This document shows positions 6,552-13,056 of a stretch of DNA of 14,629 nt, in pieces. The stretch is taken from positions 1-14,629 of the forward strand of contig JAISHN010000007.1 of assembly GCA_031262635.1 (NCBI GenBank), read 5' to 3'. The notes under the pieces were generated by a model, which saw nothing but the letters and a program-made list of their open reading frames with translations, was not told where the DNA came from and did no database searches. Both the position numbers and the translations under genes were made by a program. Source of the DNA: Holosporaceae bacterium (GTDB lineage Bacteria > Pseudomonadota > Alphaproteobacteria > UBA3830). Every line of letters begins with the position of its first letter. Within the stretch, counting starts at the first letter, position 1.

Positions 6552-7472
6552 ATGTTTTTCATGAAAAACATCGCGGTTTTGATTCCATGCTACAACGAAG
6601 CCGGAGCCGTCGAGCGAGTGGTCGCCGAATTCAAAAAATATCTGCCGGACGCGACGATTTACGTCTATGACAATCGCTCGGAAGACGACACCGCCGAGCT
6701 AGCTAGAAAAGCCGGAGCCACAGTAGTTACGGCAAAAATTAGAGGAAAAGGAGCCGTAGTTCGGCAAATGTTTTCCGAGATAGACGCGGACGCGTATATA
6801 ATGGTCGACGGCGACGCTACTTACGACGCGGCGGACGCGCCAAAAATGCTCGCGACGCTCGCCGAAGAAAAAGCCGATATGGTCGCGGCCGTTCGCCAGG
6901 CTAAATCAGACGCGGCTTACAAAATCGGACGCAAGTTTGGAAATCGAATGTTCAATTACATGTTAAAAGCGTTGTTTAACAGTTCGTTTCAAGACATTTT
7001 TTCGGGATATCGAGCTTTCTCTAAAAGATTCGTAAAAACGCTTCCGATAGCTAGCGTCGGATTCGATATAGAAGCGGAATTATCTATTCACGCGCTCGTG
7101 CTAGGAGTTCCTTGCGTTGAGATCGAGTCAAAATACTCCGAAAGACCGGCGAACACCCGCAGCAAACTGAACGCTTTTAAAGACGGATTCAAAATCCTAA
7201 TCAGCATCTTAAGACTCCTGAAAGAAACCAGGCCTTTACTCTTTTTCGGCGCTATTTTCGGAGCGTTATTTACGCTTTCAGTCGGGATATCTTATCCGAT
7301 AATTAAAACGTTCGTTGAAACCGGACTAGTTCCGCGACTGCCTACCGCGATTCTGTCGACAGGCGTAATGATTGTTTCGTTTTTAAGTCTCATGTGCGGA
7401 ATTATTCTTGACGGCGTTAGCCAAGCTCGTATCGAAACCAAAAGACTCCGCTACTTGTGGTTTACTTCTTGA
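6552..7472 (+). CDS. Family 2 glycosyltransferase with two C-terminal membrane segments (polyprenyl-phosphate type)
   Basis: 306 residues. The N-terminal GT-A fold shows VLIPCYNEAGAV (9-20), VYDNRSEDDT (38-47), RGKGAVVRQMF (64-74) and the metal/nucleotide motif DGD (86-88), followed by FQDIFSGYRAFSKRF and FDIEAELSIHAL. The last third has two hydrophobic stretches, about 229-253 and 264-288. This order is that of DPM1/GtrB-like enzymes that transfer a sugar to a polyprenyl phosphate at the inner face of the membrane, for cell-surface glycans; the exact sugar is unknown. Starts at 6552 or the in-frame ATG 6561 (MKNIAVL) are both possible and neither has a clear ribosome binding site. A CtrA-type box lies directly upstream. 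It is followed, convergent, by metQ with only 26 bases between. Confidence 0.85.
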   Translation: MFFMKNIAVLIPCYNEAGAVERVVAEFKKYLPDATIYVYDNRSEDDTAELARKAGATVVTAKIRGKGAVVRQMFSEIDADAYIMVDGDATYDAADAPKMLATLAEEKADMVAAVRQAKSDAAYKIGRKFGNRMFNYMLKALFNSSFQDIFSGYRAFSKRFVKTLPIASVGFDIEAELSIHALVLGVPCVEIESKYSERPANTRSKLNAFKDGFKILISILRLLKETRPLLFFGAIFGALFTLSVGISYPIIKTFVETGLVPRLPTAILSTGVMIVSFLSLMCGIILDGVSQARIETKRLRYLWFTS

Positions 7473-7498
7473 GAAGAATCTTAAGTCCGATCGCTCGA

Positions 7499-8296
7499 TT
7501 AAAACGCCGGAACGACCCCGCCTTGGTATTTTTGTAGTATGCGGTTTTTTATTTTGTCCGTCTTAAGGGCTTTTACTAACTTTTGAAACCTTGGATCATC
7601 CTTTGCCTCTTTGCGGACGGCTATAATATTAGCGTAAGGCGAGTCGGCGTTTTCTAAAAGCAGAGCGTCTTTCGTCGGATTTAGCTTCGCTTCGACCGCG
7701 TAGTTGCCGTTTATGACGGCCGCGTCTACGTCGGCTAGCGCTCTAGGGAGCTGCGCGGCTTCTAATTCTTTAAATTCTAGCTTCTTGGGATTGCCATATA
7801 TATCGGATGGAACGCATTCCAATCCGGCTTCCGGTCGCAGTTTTATTAAGCCGTTCGCTTGCATCAAAAGCAACGCCCGACCTTCGTTCACAGGATCGTT
7901 AGGGATCGCGACGACGGCTCCTTCTCGCAACTCCGCGACGCCTTTTATTTTTTCTGAATAAAGTCCCATAGGCTCTATATGAATCGCGGTTAGCGAAACG
8001 AGATCAAGCCCGCGTTCTCTCGCAAAATTCTCCAAGTATGGCGCGTGCTGGAAGAAATTTGCGTCGATCTGGCCTTCGCTTAGCGCGATATTCGGCGCGA
8101 CGTAATCTGTAAATTCAATTATCTCGAGCGTTACGCCGGATTTTTCCAATTCTTCTTTCACTAGCTCCAGTATTTCCGCATGAGGAGCCGGCGACGCTCC
8201 GATCCGCAACTTCTTACTCGCGTCTTTATGATTATGAAATGCGAAAAACAATACTCCGAGAATTAAGACGACGACTATTAACAACGTCTTTTTCAT
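7499..8296 (-). CDS. metQ: Methionine ABC transporter substrate-binding protein MetQ (NlpA family)
   Basis: 265 residues of the NlpA/MetQ family, which binds methionine outside the inner membrane and delivers it to MetI-MetN. Seen: RIGASPAPHAEIL after the leader, DANFFQHAPYLENF, IPNDPVNEGRALLLM, and VDAAVINGNYAVEA near the end. These are family signatures. The leader (about 4-20) is a run of hydrophobic residues after MKK, but the whole N-terminal region has no cysteine, so the usual lipobox is absent and the protein would be held by an uncleaved membrane helix or released. AAAGGA at 8306-8311 is the ribosome binding site. It follows the esterase gene by 39 bases, and metI lies beyond that, all on the same strand, so probably one transcript. 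Confidence 0.9.
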   Translation of the reverse strand: MKKTLLIVVVLILGVLFFAFHNHKDASKKLRIGASPAPHAEILELVKEELEKSGVTLEIIEFTDYVAPNIALSEGQIDANFFQHAPYLENFARERGLDLVSLTAIHIEPMGLYSEKIKGVAELREGAVVAIPNDPVNEGRALLLMQANGLIKLRPEAGLECVPSDIYGNPKKLEFKELEAAQLPRALADVDAAVINGNYAVEAKLNPTKDALLLENADSPYANIIAVRKEAKDDPRFQKLVKALKTDKIKNRILQKYQGGVVPAF

Positions 8297-8335
8297 TTCA
8301 ATATATCCTTTTGTAAAAAACTAACTATAGACGTT

Positions 8336-9340
8336 TTATTTAAAGAAATCCCTCGTTTTCTTTAAAGAATCGGTTATCTCCTCCTCGAATACTTCTCCAT
8401 AAACCGTAAATCCATGGATTGTTCCTTTAGAGACTATCATTCTAGTTCGAATTCTCTCTTTTTCCAATTTTGCTTTAAACGCAAGCTGCCCGTCTAATAA
8501 AACGTCGTACTCGGCGGCAATAAAAACTGTTTCTGGAAATACGCTCATATCCTTCTGTAATATCGGAAAGATTAACGGATCAGATCTTTCAGCGTCGCCT
8601 ATATATTGCTTAAGAATAGGCTCCATTTCAGATTTTAATAACATGCCTCCTTCCCCATACGCTTGAAACGACTTCGATTCGAAATCTCCCGACAAGAGCG
8701 GATATATAAGGATTTGAGCCAGCGGTTTTTTAAATCCTTCGCGATTGATTTTTATACAAAGCGCGGCGCATAAATTTCCTCCCGCGCTTTCGCCGGCGAT
8801 TATGACGTTCTTTTTAGAATACTCTTTTGATAGGCGTGAAAAAACGTCGAACGCGTCGTTAACGGCCGCCGGAAATTTATGTTCGGGCGCAAGTCTATAA
8901 TCGACGGAAAAAACTTGAACGCCAAGCGAGTTCGCGATCTTTCTGCAAAGATAATCATGCGTTTCAATATTGCCTTCGATAAAGCCGCCGCCATGGAAGA
9001 AAATTAATACGCAATTTTTCATTGCTTCATTTGACGGGATATAGCGTCTTACGGGTATGCCGTAACCGTCGGAAGCCTTAATCTTTAGATCTTGTATCGC
9101 TTTTATATTTTCTTTTACGCCGCAATGAGCGATCGCAAAATTGTTATCCGCTTCTCTTTCCATTTGCAATGTCAAACGGTTATTTTTCCTGAGTTCAATT
9201 TCTTTAGCGTAAGCCTTGCAAATAATTTCAGATTTTTCGGACAATTCTGCGTCGTAAATAGCGGCTTCTTTCTCGTCGTAAATCGACGAGCATGAGCAAA
9301 CAAACAAAAGAGACATTAATAACTTGCCGCGCGTGAGCAT
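8336..9340 (-). CDS. Alpha/beta hydrolase of the GDXG (hormone-sensitive lipase) family, putative lipoprotein esterase
   Basis: 334 residues. The HSL/GDXG signature is complete: oxyanion motif HGGGF at 116-120, nucleophile elbow GESAGGN with Ser185, Asp279 in EYDVLLD and His309 in HGF. Such enzymes hydrolyse short-chain carboxyl esters; the natural substrate is unknown. The N-terminus (MLTRGKLLMSLLFVCSCSS) looks like a signal peptide with a lipobox-like VCSC, lipidation at Cys17, so it may sit on a membrane facing the periplasm. The start at 9340 keeps the basic residues of the signal; the ATG at 9316 would remove them. No good ribosome binding site is seen for either. It lies between metI (109 bases) and metQ (39 bases), an unusual place for an esterase. 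Confidence 0.88.
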   Translation of the reverse strand: MLTRGKLLMSLLFVCSCSSIYDEKEAAIYDAELSEKSEIICKAYAKEIELRKNNRLTLQMEREADNNFAIAHCGVKENIKAIQDLKIKASDGYGIPVRRYIPSNEAMKNCVLIFFHGGGFIEGNIETHDYLCRKIANSLGVQVFSVDYRLAPEHKFPAAVNDAFDVFSRLSKEYSKKNVIIAGESAGGNLCAALCIKINREGFKKPLAQILIYPLLSGDFESKSFQAYGEGGMLLKSEMEPILKQYIGDAERSDPLIFPILQKDMSVFPETVFIAAEYDVLLDGQLAFKAKLEKERIRTRMIVSKGTIHGFTVYGEVFEEEITDSLKKTRDFFK

Positions 9341-9349
9341 GCTATTGAG

Positions 9350-9402
9350 TTTAAATATTTTATTCCGCCGTTACAAGGAGAATAGCGTTTTTCTCGCCGC
9401 GC
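9350..9402 (-). promoter_or_regulatory. Leader element upstream of the esterase, shared with metI
   Basis: Read on the + strand it holds TTTAAATA (9350-9357), CGTTACAAG (9369-9377) and CGCCGCGC (9395-9402). The same three words occur in the same order at 10163-10224 before metI, with exactly 17 bases between the last two in both places. On the coding strand the order is GCGCGGCG, CTTGTAACG, TATTTAAA, ending 10 bases before the esterase ATG. Role unknown; a promoter or operator pair is possible. Confidence 0.5.
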
Positions 9403-9449
9403 TTGCAAAGATAATGGAGGAAAACCGCAGATCGACGCGGCTACTCCTA

Positions 9450-10112
9450 TTAACGCAATCCTCTTTTTTCCATTATATGATCGACGACCTTGTCGCCCAG
9501 ATACTGTATCAGCTCGACCATAACGACGATAACCGCCACGGCTCCTAGCATCACGTCCGCGCGGAATCTTTGATACCCGTAGCGAATGGCTAAATCGCCG
9601 AGTCCGCCGCCGCCGATAGCTCCGGCCATAGCGGAATATCCGACGATATTTATTATCGTCAACGCAATTCCAGACGCCAACGCCGGATACGCTTCGGGGA
9701 TTATCACTTTAAAAATGATTTGAGCGTTTGTTGATCCCATCGCTTTAGCGGCGAGAATTAAATCGGGACTCGTTTCTTTCAACGCCGATTCTACTACTCT
9801 CGCGACGAAAGGAGCCGCCGCGACTGACAACGGAACGATCGCCGCCGAGGCTCCAATGCTTGTTCCGACGATCAGGCGAGACAGTGGAAAAACGAGAATC
9901 ACCAATATGATAAACGGAAACGAGCGCAACGCGTTGACAATTCTTCCTAACGCGTTATTTACCGCGGCGTTAGGCGTTAAATTCCCCTCCGACGTTACGC
10001 ACAGCAGGGCGCCAAACGGAAAACCAAGAATCAACGCGAAAATCGCCGAAACGAGCGTCATATATACCGTCTCAAGCGTCGGCTCGATCAACATTTGCAG
10101 CGCGTCAACCAT
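9450..10112 (-). CDS. metI: Methionine ABC transporter permease MetI
   Basis: 220 residues, normal for MetI, the integral inner-membrane subunit that imports D- and L-methionine together with ATPase MetN and binding protein MetQ. About five hydrophobic segments are visible. The EAA loop that docks on the ATPase lies around 121-141 (AAKAMGSTNAQIIFKVIIPEA region), and the family segments NALRSFPFIIL and GAIGGGGLGDLAIRYGY are present. GAGGG sits 3 bases before the ATG, rather close. MetN normally is encoded directly upstream in metNIQ, but here a 533-base non-coding stretch precedes metI, so the ATPase must be elsewhere or missing. An esterase gene separates metI from metQ. Confidence 0.93.
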   Translation of the reverse strand: MVDALQMLIEPTLETVYMTLVSAIFALILGFPFGALLCVTSEGNLTPNAAVNNALGRIVNALRSFPFIILVILVFPLSRLIVGTSIGASAAIVPLSVAAAPFVARVVESALKETSPDLILAAKAMGSTNAQIIFKVIIPEAYPALASGIALTIINIVGYSAMAGAIGGGGLGDLAIRYGYQRFRADVMLGAVAVIVVMVELIQYLGDKVVDHIMEKRGLR

Positions 10113-10162
10113 TTGCCCTCTGTCTGAAAATTCTCTGAGACTTTAACCGATTGAATGATGAA

Positions 10163-10224
10163 TTTAAATACCTGCGGTTTCCATTTTCATCGTTACAAGA
10201 AGCGACTAAAAAAACCCGCCGCGC
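10163..10224 (-). promoter_or_regulatory. Leader element upstream of metI, second copy
   Basis: On the + strand TTTAAATA (10163-10170), CGTTACAAG (10191-10199), CGCCGCGC (10217-10224); see 9350-9402 for the matching copy. In this copy, on the - strand, the self-complementary CGCCGCGCGGCG (10217-10228) is followed after two bases by a T7 run (10214-10208), so it might also act as a weak terminator for rlmE read-through, though the stem is only 4 pairs. Confidence 0.5.
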
Positions 10225-10261
10225 GGCGACTTCTTCTTTTTATCTCTCCGCGGATTGTAGA

Positions 10262-10279
10262 GGCGAATAATTATTCGCC
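10262..10279. repeat. Perfect 18-base palindrome
   Basis: GGCGAATAA directly followed by its reverse complement TTATTCGCC, with no unpaired centre. It lies in the non-coding stretch between rlmE and metI. It could be an operator for a dimeric regulator or the core of a small mobile palindromic repeat; similar GGCGAAT-type palindromes are common as intergenic repeats in many bacteria. Confidence 0.6.
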
Positions 10280-10325
10280 CTTATGGTTTTTAATAGAAAA
10301 TGATGGACGGAAAGTTCTATTTCTC

Positions 10326-10631
10326 CGTCATTCTTGAGGCCGCTTGCGGCCGAAGGATCCAAACGACTAAAAAACGCGTGAAAATCATATGGTTCCTTCG
10401 TCGGGCAAGCCCTCCTCTAGGATGACGAAGGGATATTATGTCCTTCGCCCAACCCTCTTCCGCGAGGGGAGAGGGAAAATTGCTACGTCTCGTTATCCTT
10501 GGCTGCAGGCCGAGGATCCGGCGAAATTTCAATATCTTCTGAATCTTGGCTGCGCTCGCAAGCTTCTGCGAAGGGAAAGGGTGGGAGAGGGGATTACAGC
10601 CGAATCTTCCCTTCATTATCCTTGAGGCCGC
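10326..10631. repeat. Cluster of palindromic intergenic repeats in the 533-base gap between rlmE and metI
   Basis: No gene is credible in 10113-10645. This part is built of short palindromes: GGCCGC-TT-GCGGCC (10337-10350 region) inside the unit 10326-10360; CCTTCGTC (10395-10402) with GACGAAGG (10424-10431), enclosing GGGC-AA-GCCC (10403-10412); and CCCTCTTCC with GGGGAGAGGG (10453-10475). The unit CGT(C/T)AT(T/C)CTTG...GGCCG(A)AGGATCC occurs at 10326-10360, in shorter form at 10491-10519, and truncated at 10611-10631. A degenerate copy is at 4341-4369. This is the pattern of REP/RPE-like elements spread through some bacterial genomes. Frames that cross it give low-complexity, unconserved peptides. 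Confidence 0.7.
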
Positions 10632-10645
10632 CATATAATCGCGAC

Positions 10646-11266
10646 TTATTTCTTAAATCCCGTCGCGACGACGTATATCTCAACCGACATATCTCGGCTG
10701 GCTTTCGGTTTGAAAAAGCGAGCGTTTTGAAAGTTCTTCTTCAACGATTCAAAAAATGCTTTCTCTCTTCCGCCTTGAAAAATTTTCGCGACGAACGATC
10801 CGCCGTCTTGAAGAAAATTCAGCGCGAACGCGTAGGCGCTCTCGACCAAGTTCATCATACAAATGTGATCCGTTTGAGCGTGGCCTATGGTTGACGGAGC
10901 CATGTCGGATACGACTAAATCGGCCTTTCGGCCTAGGTAATCCATTATGGCCGTTTGATTTTTTTCATCCTCGAAATCTCCGATAAACTGTCGAACTCTC
11001 TCCACCGGATCAAACTGCGAAAGATCTATAGCCGCTATTTTCGCGTCGTCGGACGATCTTTCCGATAGAATTTGACTCCAACCGCCTGGAGCGGCTCCGA
11101 TATCCGCGATTCGCTTAGCGGTTTTTATGAGACGGAATTTGTCGTCGATTTCTATTAATTTAAACGCCGCTCGAGAGCGGTATCCGTCTTTGCGAGCTTG
11201 TTTTACGTAAGGATCGCGAGCCTGTCGTTCAAGCCACGATCGCGATGATGAACTTTTCTTACTCAT
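10646..11266 (-). CDS. rlmE: 23S rRNA (uridine-2'-O)-methyltransferase RlmE (FtsJ/RrmJ)
   Basis: 206 residues from the ATG at 11266; a TTG at 11275 would add three. It methylates the 2'-OH of the uridine equivalent to U2552 in the peptidyl-transferase A-loop, using SAM. The catalytic tetrad is intact: Lys36 (RSRAAFKL), Asp121 (VVSDMAPSTIG), Lys161 (VAKIFQGG) and Glu196 (SVEIYVVA), with spacings matching E. coli K38-D124-K164-E199. The SAM loop is DIGAAPGGWSQ. The N-terminal SSSSRSWLERQARDPYVKQA matches the family's RNA-binding start, supporting 11266. It is divergent from tRNA-Gln and followed by the repeat-rich gap. Confidence 0.95.
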   Translation of the reverse strand: MSKKSSSSRSWLERQARDPYVKQARKDGYRSRAAFKLIEIDDKFRLIKTAKRIADIGAAPGGWSQILSERSSDDAKIAAIDLSQFDPVERVRQFIGDFEDEKNQTAIMDYLGRKADLVVSDMAPSTIGHAQTDHICMMNLVESAYAFALNFLQDGGSFVAKIFQGGREKAFFESLKKNFQNARFFKPKASRDMSVEIYVVATGFKK

Positions 11267-11361
11267 AATCGTCAATGCCGCCTAAAGCGAAAAATATACG
11301 AACGCTCGCGGAATGTATAGGAAAAACAGAGTTTTTATGATATAAGCGAACAACGTTCTAA

Positions 11362-11435
11362 TGGGGGATAGTTTAGCGGTAGAACTTCCGGCTCTGGACC
11401 GGACAACCGTGGTTCGAATCCACGTCCCCCAGCCA
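11362..11435 (+). tRNA. tRNA-Gln (anticodon CUG)
   Basis: 74 bases including an encoded CCA. Acceptor arms TGGGGGA and TCCCCCA pair fully, with discriminator G and the weak U1-A72 pair typical of tRNA-Gln. The anticodon stem is TCCGG/CCGGA around the 7-base loop CTCTGGA, so the anticodon is CTG, reading CAG. The T arm is GTGG-TTCGAAT-CCAC. It stands alone between rlmE and the DUF2608 gene. Confidence 0.95.
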
Positions 11436-11576
11436 TTCCGCCGATATATCCGACGTGCGAATTCCGTTTAAATATCATCCTTAACTCGCAATAAGATACA
11501 AATAAACGCAGACTTATCGCCGCGGTAGTCTGCAAAATTTTCTCTCAAATATTATTTAATATAAAATAAAATATCA

Positions 11577-11605
11577 TTGACTTTTGTATTAAAAAAATAT
11601 TAATA
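11577..11605 (+). promoter_or_regulatory. Candidate promoter of the DUF2608 gene with TTAA-N7-TTAA site
   Basis: TTGACT at 11577-11582 is a good -35 hexamer; 17 bases on, 11600-11605 (TTAATA) is a mediocre -10. Within this span TTAA (11589-11592), seven bases, and TTAA (11600-11603) form a CtrA-like box without the final C. If real, the box covers spacer and -10, where CtrA would repress rather than activate. The region is very AT-rich, so a chance match is likelier than at 6521. Confidence 0.4.
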
Positions 11606-11647
11606 ATTTTATTAGTTATTTATATAAAAATTAAGGGAGAAAACTAA

Positions 11648-12436
11648 ATGAAATTATTAAAGATATCATTTACTTGTATGATTGCGTTTTGCGAATGTTC
11701 TTTGTCTATGCAAGAGGAGACTTGCGTTTTTAGAGAAGCTCGCGGTTGGGAGGAAGTATGTCGATTGACTCAAGGATTCGTTGGTTCTGAAGAAAATCGC
11801 CTATTCCTTACCGATTGCGACGACGCTTTATTAAGATACGCGAACGCGACGTCGAGCGAAGTCGAACTTACCGATCCGCGCGTTCCGCAAGCTTTGCTTG
11901 AATTGGAAGCGACGGGATGGAAAATTGCGGCGCTCACTTCTAGAGACAATTTTATAGGAAAAACCTGTTTACATCCTCAATTTAAAAAATTGGGCATATC
12001 TTTTAAATCCGTTCTTCCCGAAGAAGACTTCTGCGCCTCCGCTTTAAAAGAGGCGTGGGCTCGGGGAACTCAAATTGATTGCGATTGCGAAACGGGAGCT
12101 ATTTTTACGACATGCGTCTCATTATCGGTTTTATTTCAAAACGATCAAACTTTTTTAGTTTGCGGAAGACTTCTCCCATTGCCGCGAGCAGACCTCAGAC
12201 AAGCGCAGTCGAGTCCCGAGAGTTGGGCGTTAGTCGACAAGGCTATTCAGCGAGCTGTGACTTGCTCGAAAGGAGAAGCGCTTGCGGCCGCTACGCATGT
12301 CGGGCTTCTATCTAAACCGGACGTTCTCGCGTTTGTCGACGACGACGTTGACAATCTGACTTCTGTTGCGGAATACTGTCGACTCTTTTCGATCAGATCG
12401 CTAATGATACGTTACGTTGCCGAGTCGCAGGATTAA
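11648..12436 (+). CDS. Exported DUF2608 (HAD-like) protein
   Basis: 262 residues. The first 20 (MKLLKISFTCMIAFCECSLS) look like a signal peptide, so the protein is probably exported. The rest shows HAD-type features: a motif I-like TDCDDALL with Asp56 and Asp58, ALTSRDN at about 98-104, and VDDDVDNL (Asp231-233, Asn236) as a motif IV-like acidic end. This combination fits DUF2608, a family I associate with intracellular bacteria such as Rickettsia, Legionella and chlamydiae; no function is established to my knowledge. The first Asp pair would be the nucleophile and acid if it is a phosphatase, which is inference. Many cysteines (in leader and body) are notable. AAGGGAG about 8 bases before the ATG supports the start. 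Its stop overlaps the stop of nth on the other strand. Confidence 0.72.
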   Translation: MKLLKISFTCMIAFCECSLSMQEETCVFREARGWEEVCRLTQGFVGSEENRLFLTDCDDALLRYANATSSEVELTDPRVPQALLELEATGWKIAALTSRDNFIGKTCLHPQFKKLGISFKSVLPEEDFCASALKEAWARGTQIDCDCETGAIFTTCVSLSVLFQNDQTFLVCGRLLPLPRADLRQAQSSPESWALVDKAIQRAVTCSKGEALAAATHVGLLSKPDVLAFVDDDVDNLTSVAEYCRLFSIRSLMIRYVAESQD

Positions 12437-13056
12437 TTTGGAGATTTAGAATCGCAAAGGTCGGCCAATACGCAGCCGGCGCAATTTGGCTTTCTGGCTT
12501 TGCAGACGTATCTTCCGTGAAGAACAAGTAAATTGCTTACGCTTTTCTTGTATTCTTCTGGAATAATTCTTTCGAGATCGGCCTCGACTTTCAGCGGATC
12601 GCCGCTTTTTGAAAAGCCGAGCCGCTTGCTTAGCCGAAGCGCGTGAGTGTCTACGGCGATAGTCGGCCGATCAAATAGAGCGTTCATAACGACGTTGGCG
12701 GTTTTGCGACCGACTCCTGGCAGCGATTCCAATTCTTCGCGAGAACGCGGAACTTTTGAATTGAATTTTGATTTTAGAATCTCGCTTAGAGCGATTATGT
12801 GTCTCGCTTTATTGTTATAGAATCCAATCGAGCGAATTCTTTGTTTTAGTCCTTCCAATCCAAGATTTAGAATGTCGTCTATCGTTTTGTATTTCTCAAA
12901 TAACTCGGACGTGACTTTATTCACTTGAACGTCCGTTGTTTGAGCCGATAAAACCACGGCGATCAGAAAAGCGTAGTCCGAAACGTATTTCAACTCCGTT
13001 TTCGGCTCTTTTATAGAGGCTTTGAGCCTCTTACAAATTTCTTCTACCCTAGACAT
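12433..13056 (-). CDS. nth: Endonuclease III (Nth), DNA glycosylase/AP lyase
   Basis: 207 residues from the ATG at 13056. It removes oxidised pyrimidines and nicks abasic sites in base excision repair. The helix-hairpin-helix LPGVGRKTANVV carries catalytic Lys118, Asp136 follows in AVDTHALRL, and the [4Fe-4S] ligands Cys185-X6-Cys192-X2-Cys195-X5-Cys201 are complete; all are offset by two from E. coli Nth (K120, D138, C187-203). The frame stays open back to 13125, but those 23 extra residues lie inside dapB and are not conserved, so MSRVEEICKRL is chosen. It overlaps the dapB end by 13 bases, so translation is likely coupled. Its stop shares TTAA with the convergent DUF2608 gene. Confidence 0.95.
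   Translation of the reverse strand: MSRVEEICKRLKASIKEPKTELKYVSDYAFLIAVVLSAQTTDVQVNKVTSELFEKYKTIDDILNLGLEGLKQRIRSIGFYNNKARHIIALSEILKSKFNSKVPRSREELESLPGVGRKTANVVMNALFDRPTIAVDTHALRLSKRLGFSKSGDPLKVEADLERIIPEEYKKSVSNLLVLHGRYVCKARKPNCAGCVLADLCDSKSPN

Noticed and set aside
9419..9437. CCGC...GCGG hairpin followed by T4 on the - strand as metI terminator
   Set aside because: The stem is only 4 pairs with an 8-base loop and a short T run; not convincing.
10317..10634. Open frames on both strands across the repeat region
   Set aside because: They follow palindromic repeats, have biased composition and no family motif; typical false genes over intergenic repeats.
11335..11535. A 66-codon frame on the - strand over the tRNA
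   Set aside because: It is antisense to tRNA-Gln and its peptide (GRGFEPRL and so on) is the well-known artefact of translating a tRNA backwards.
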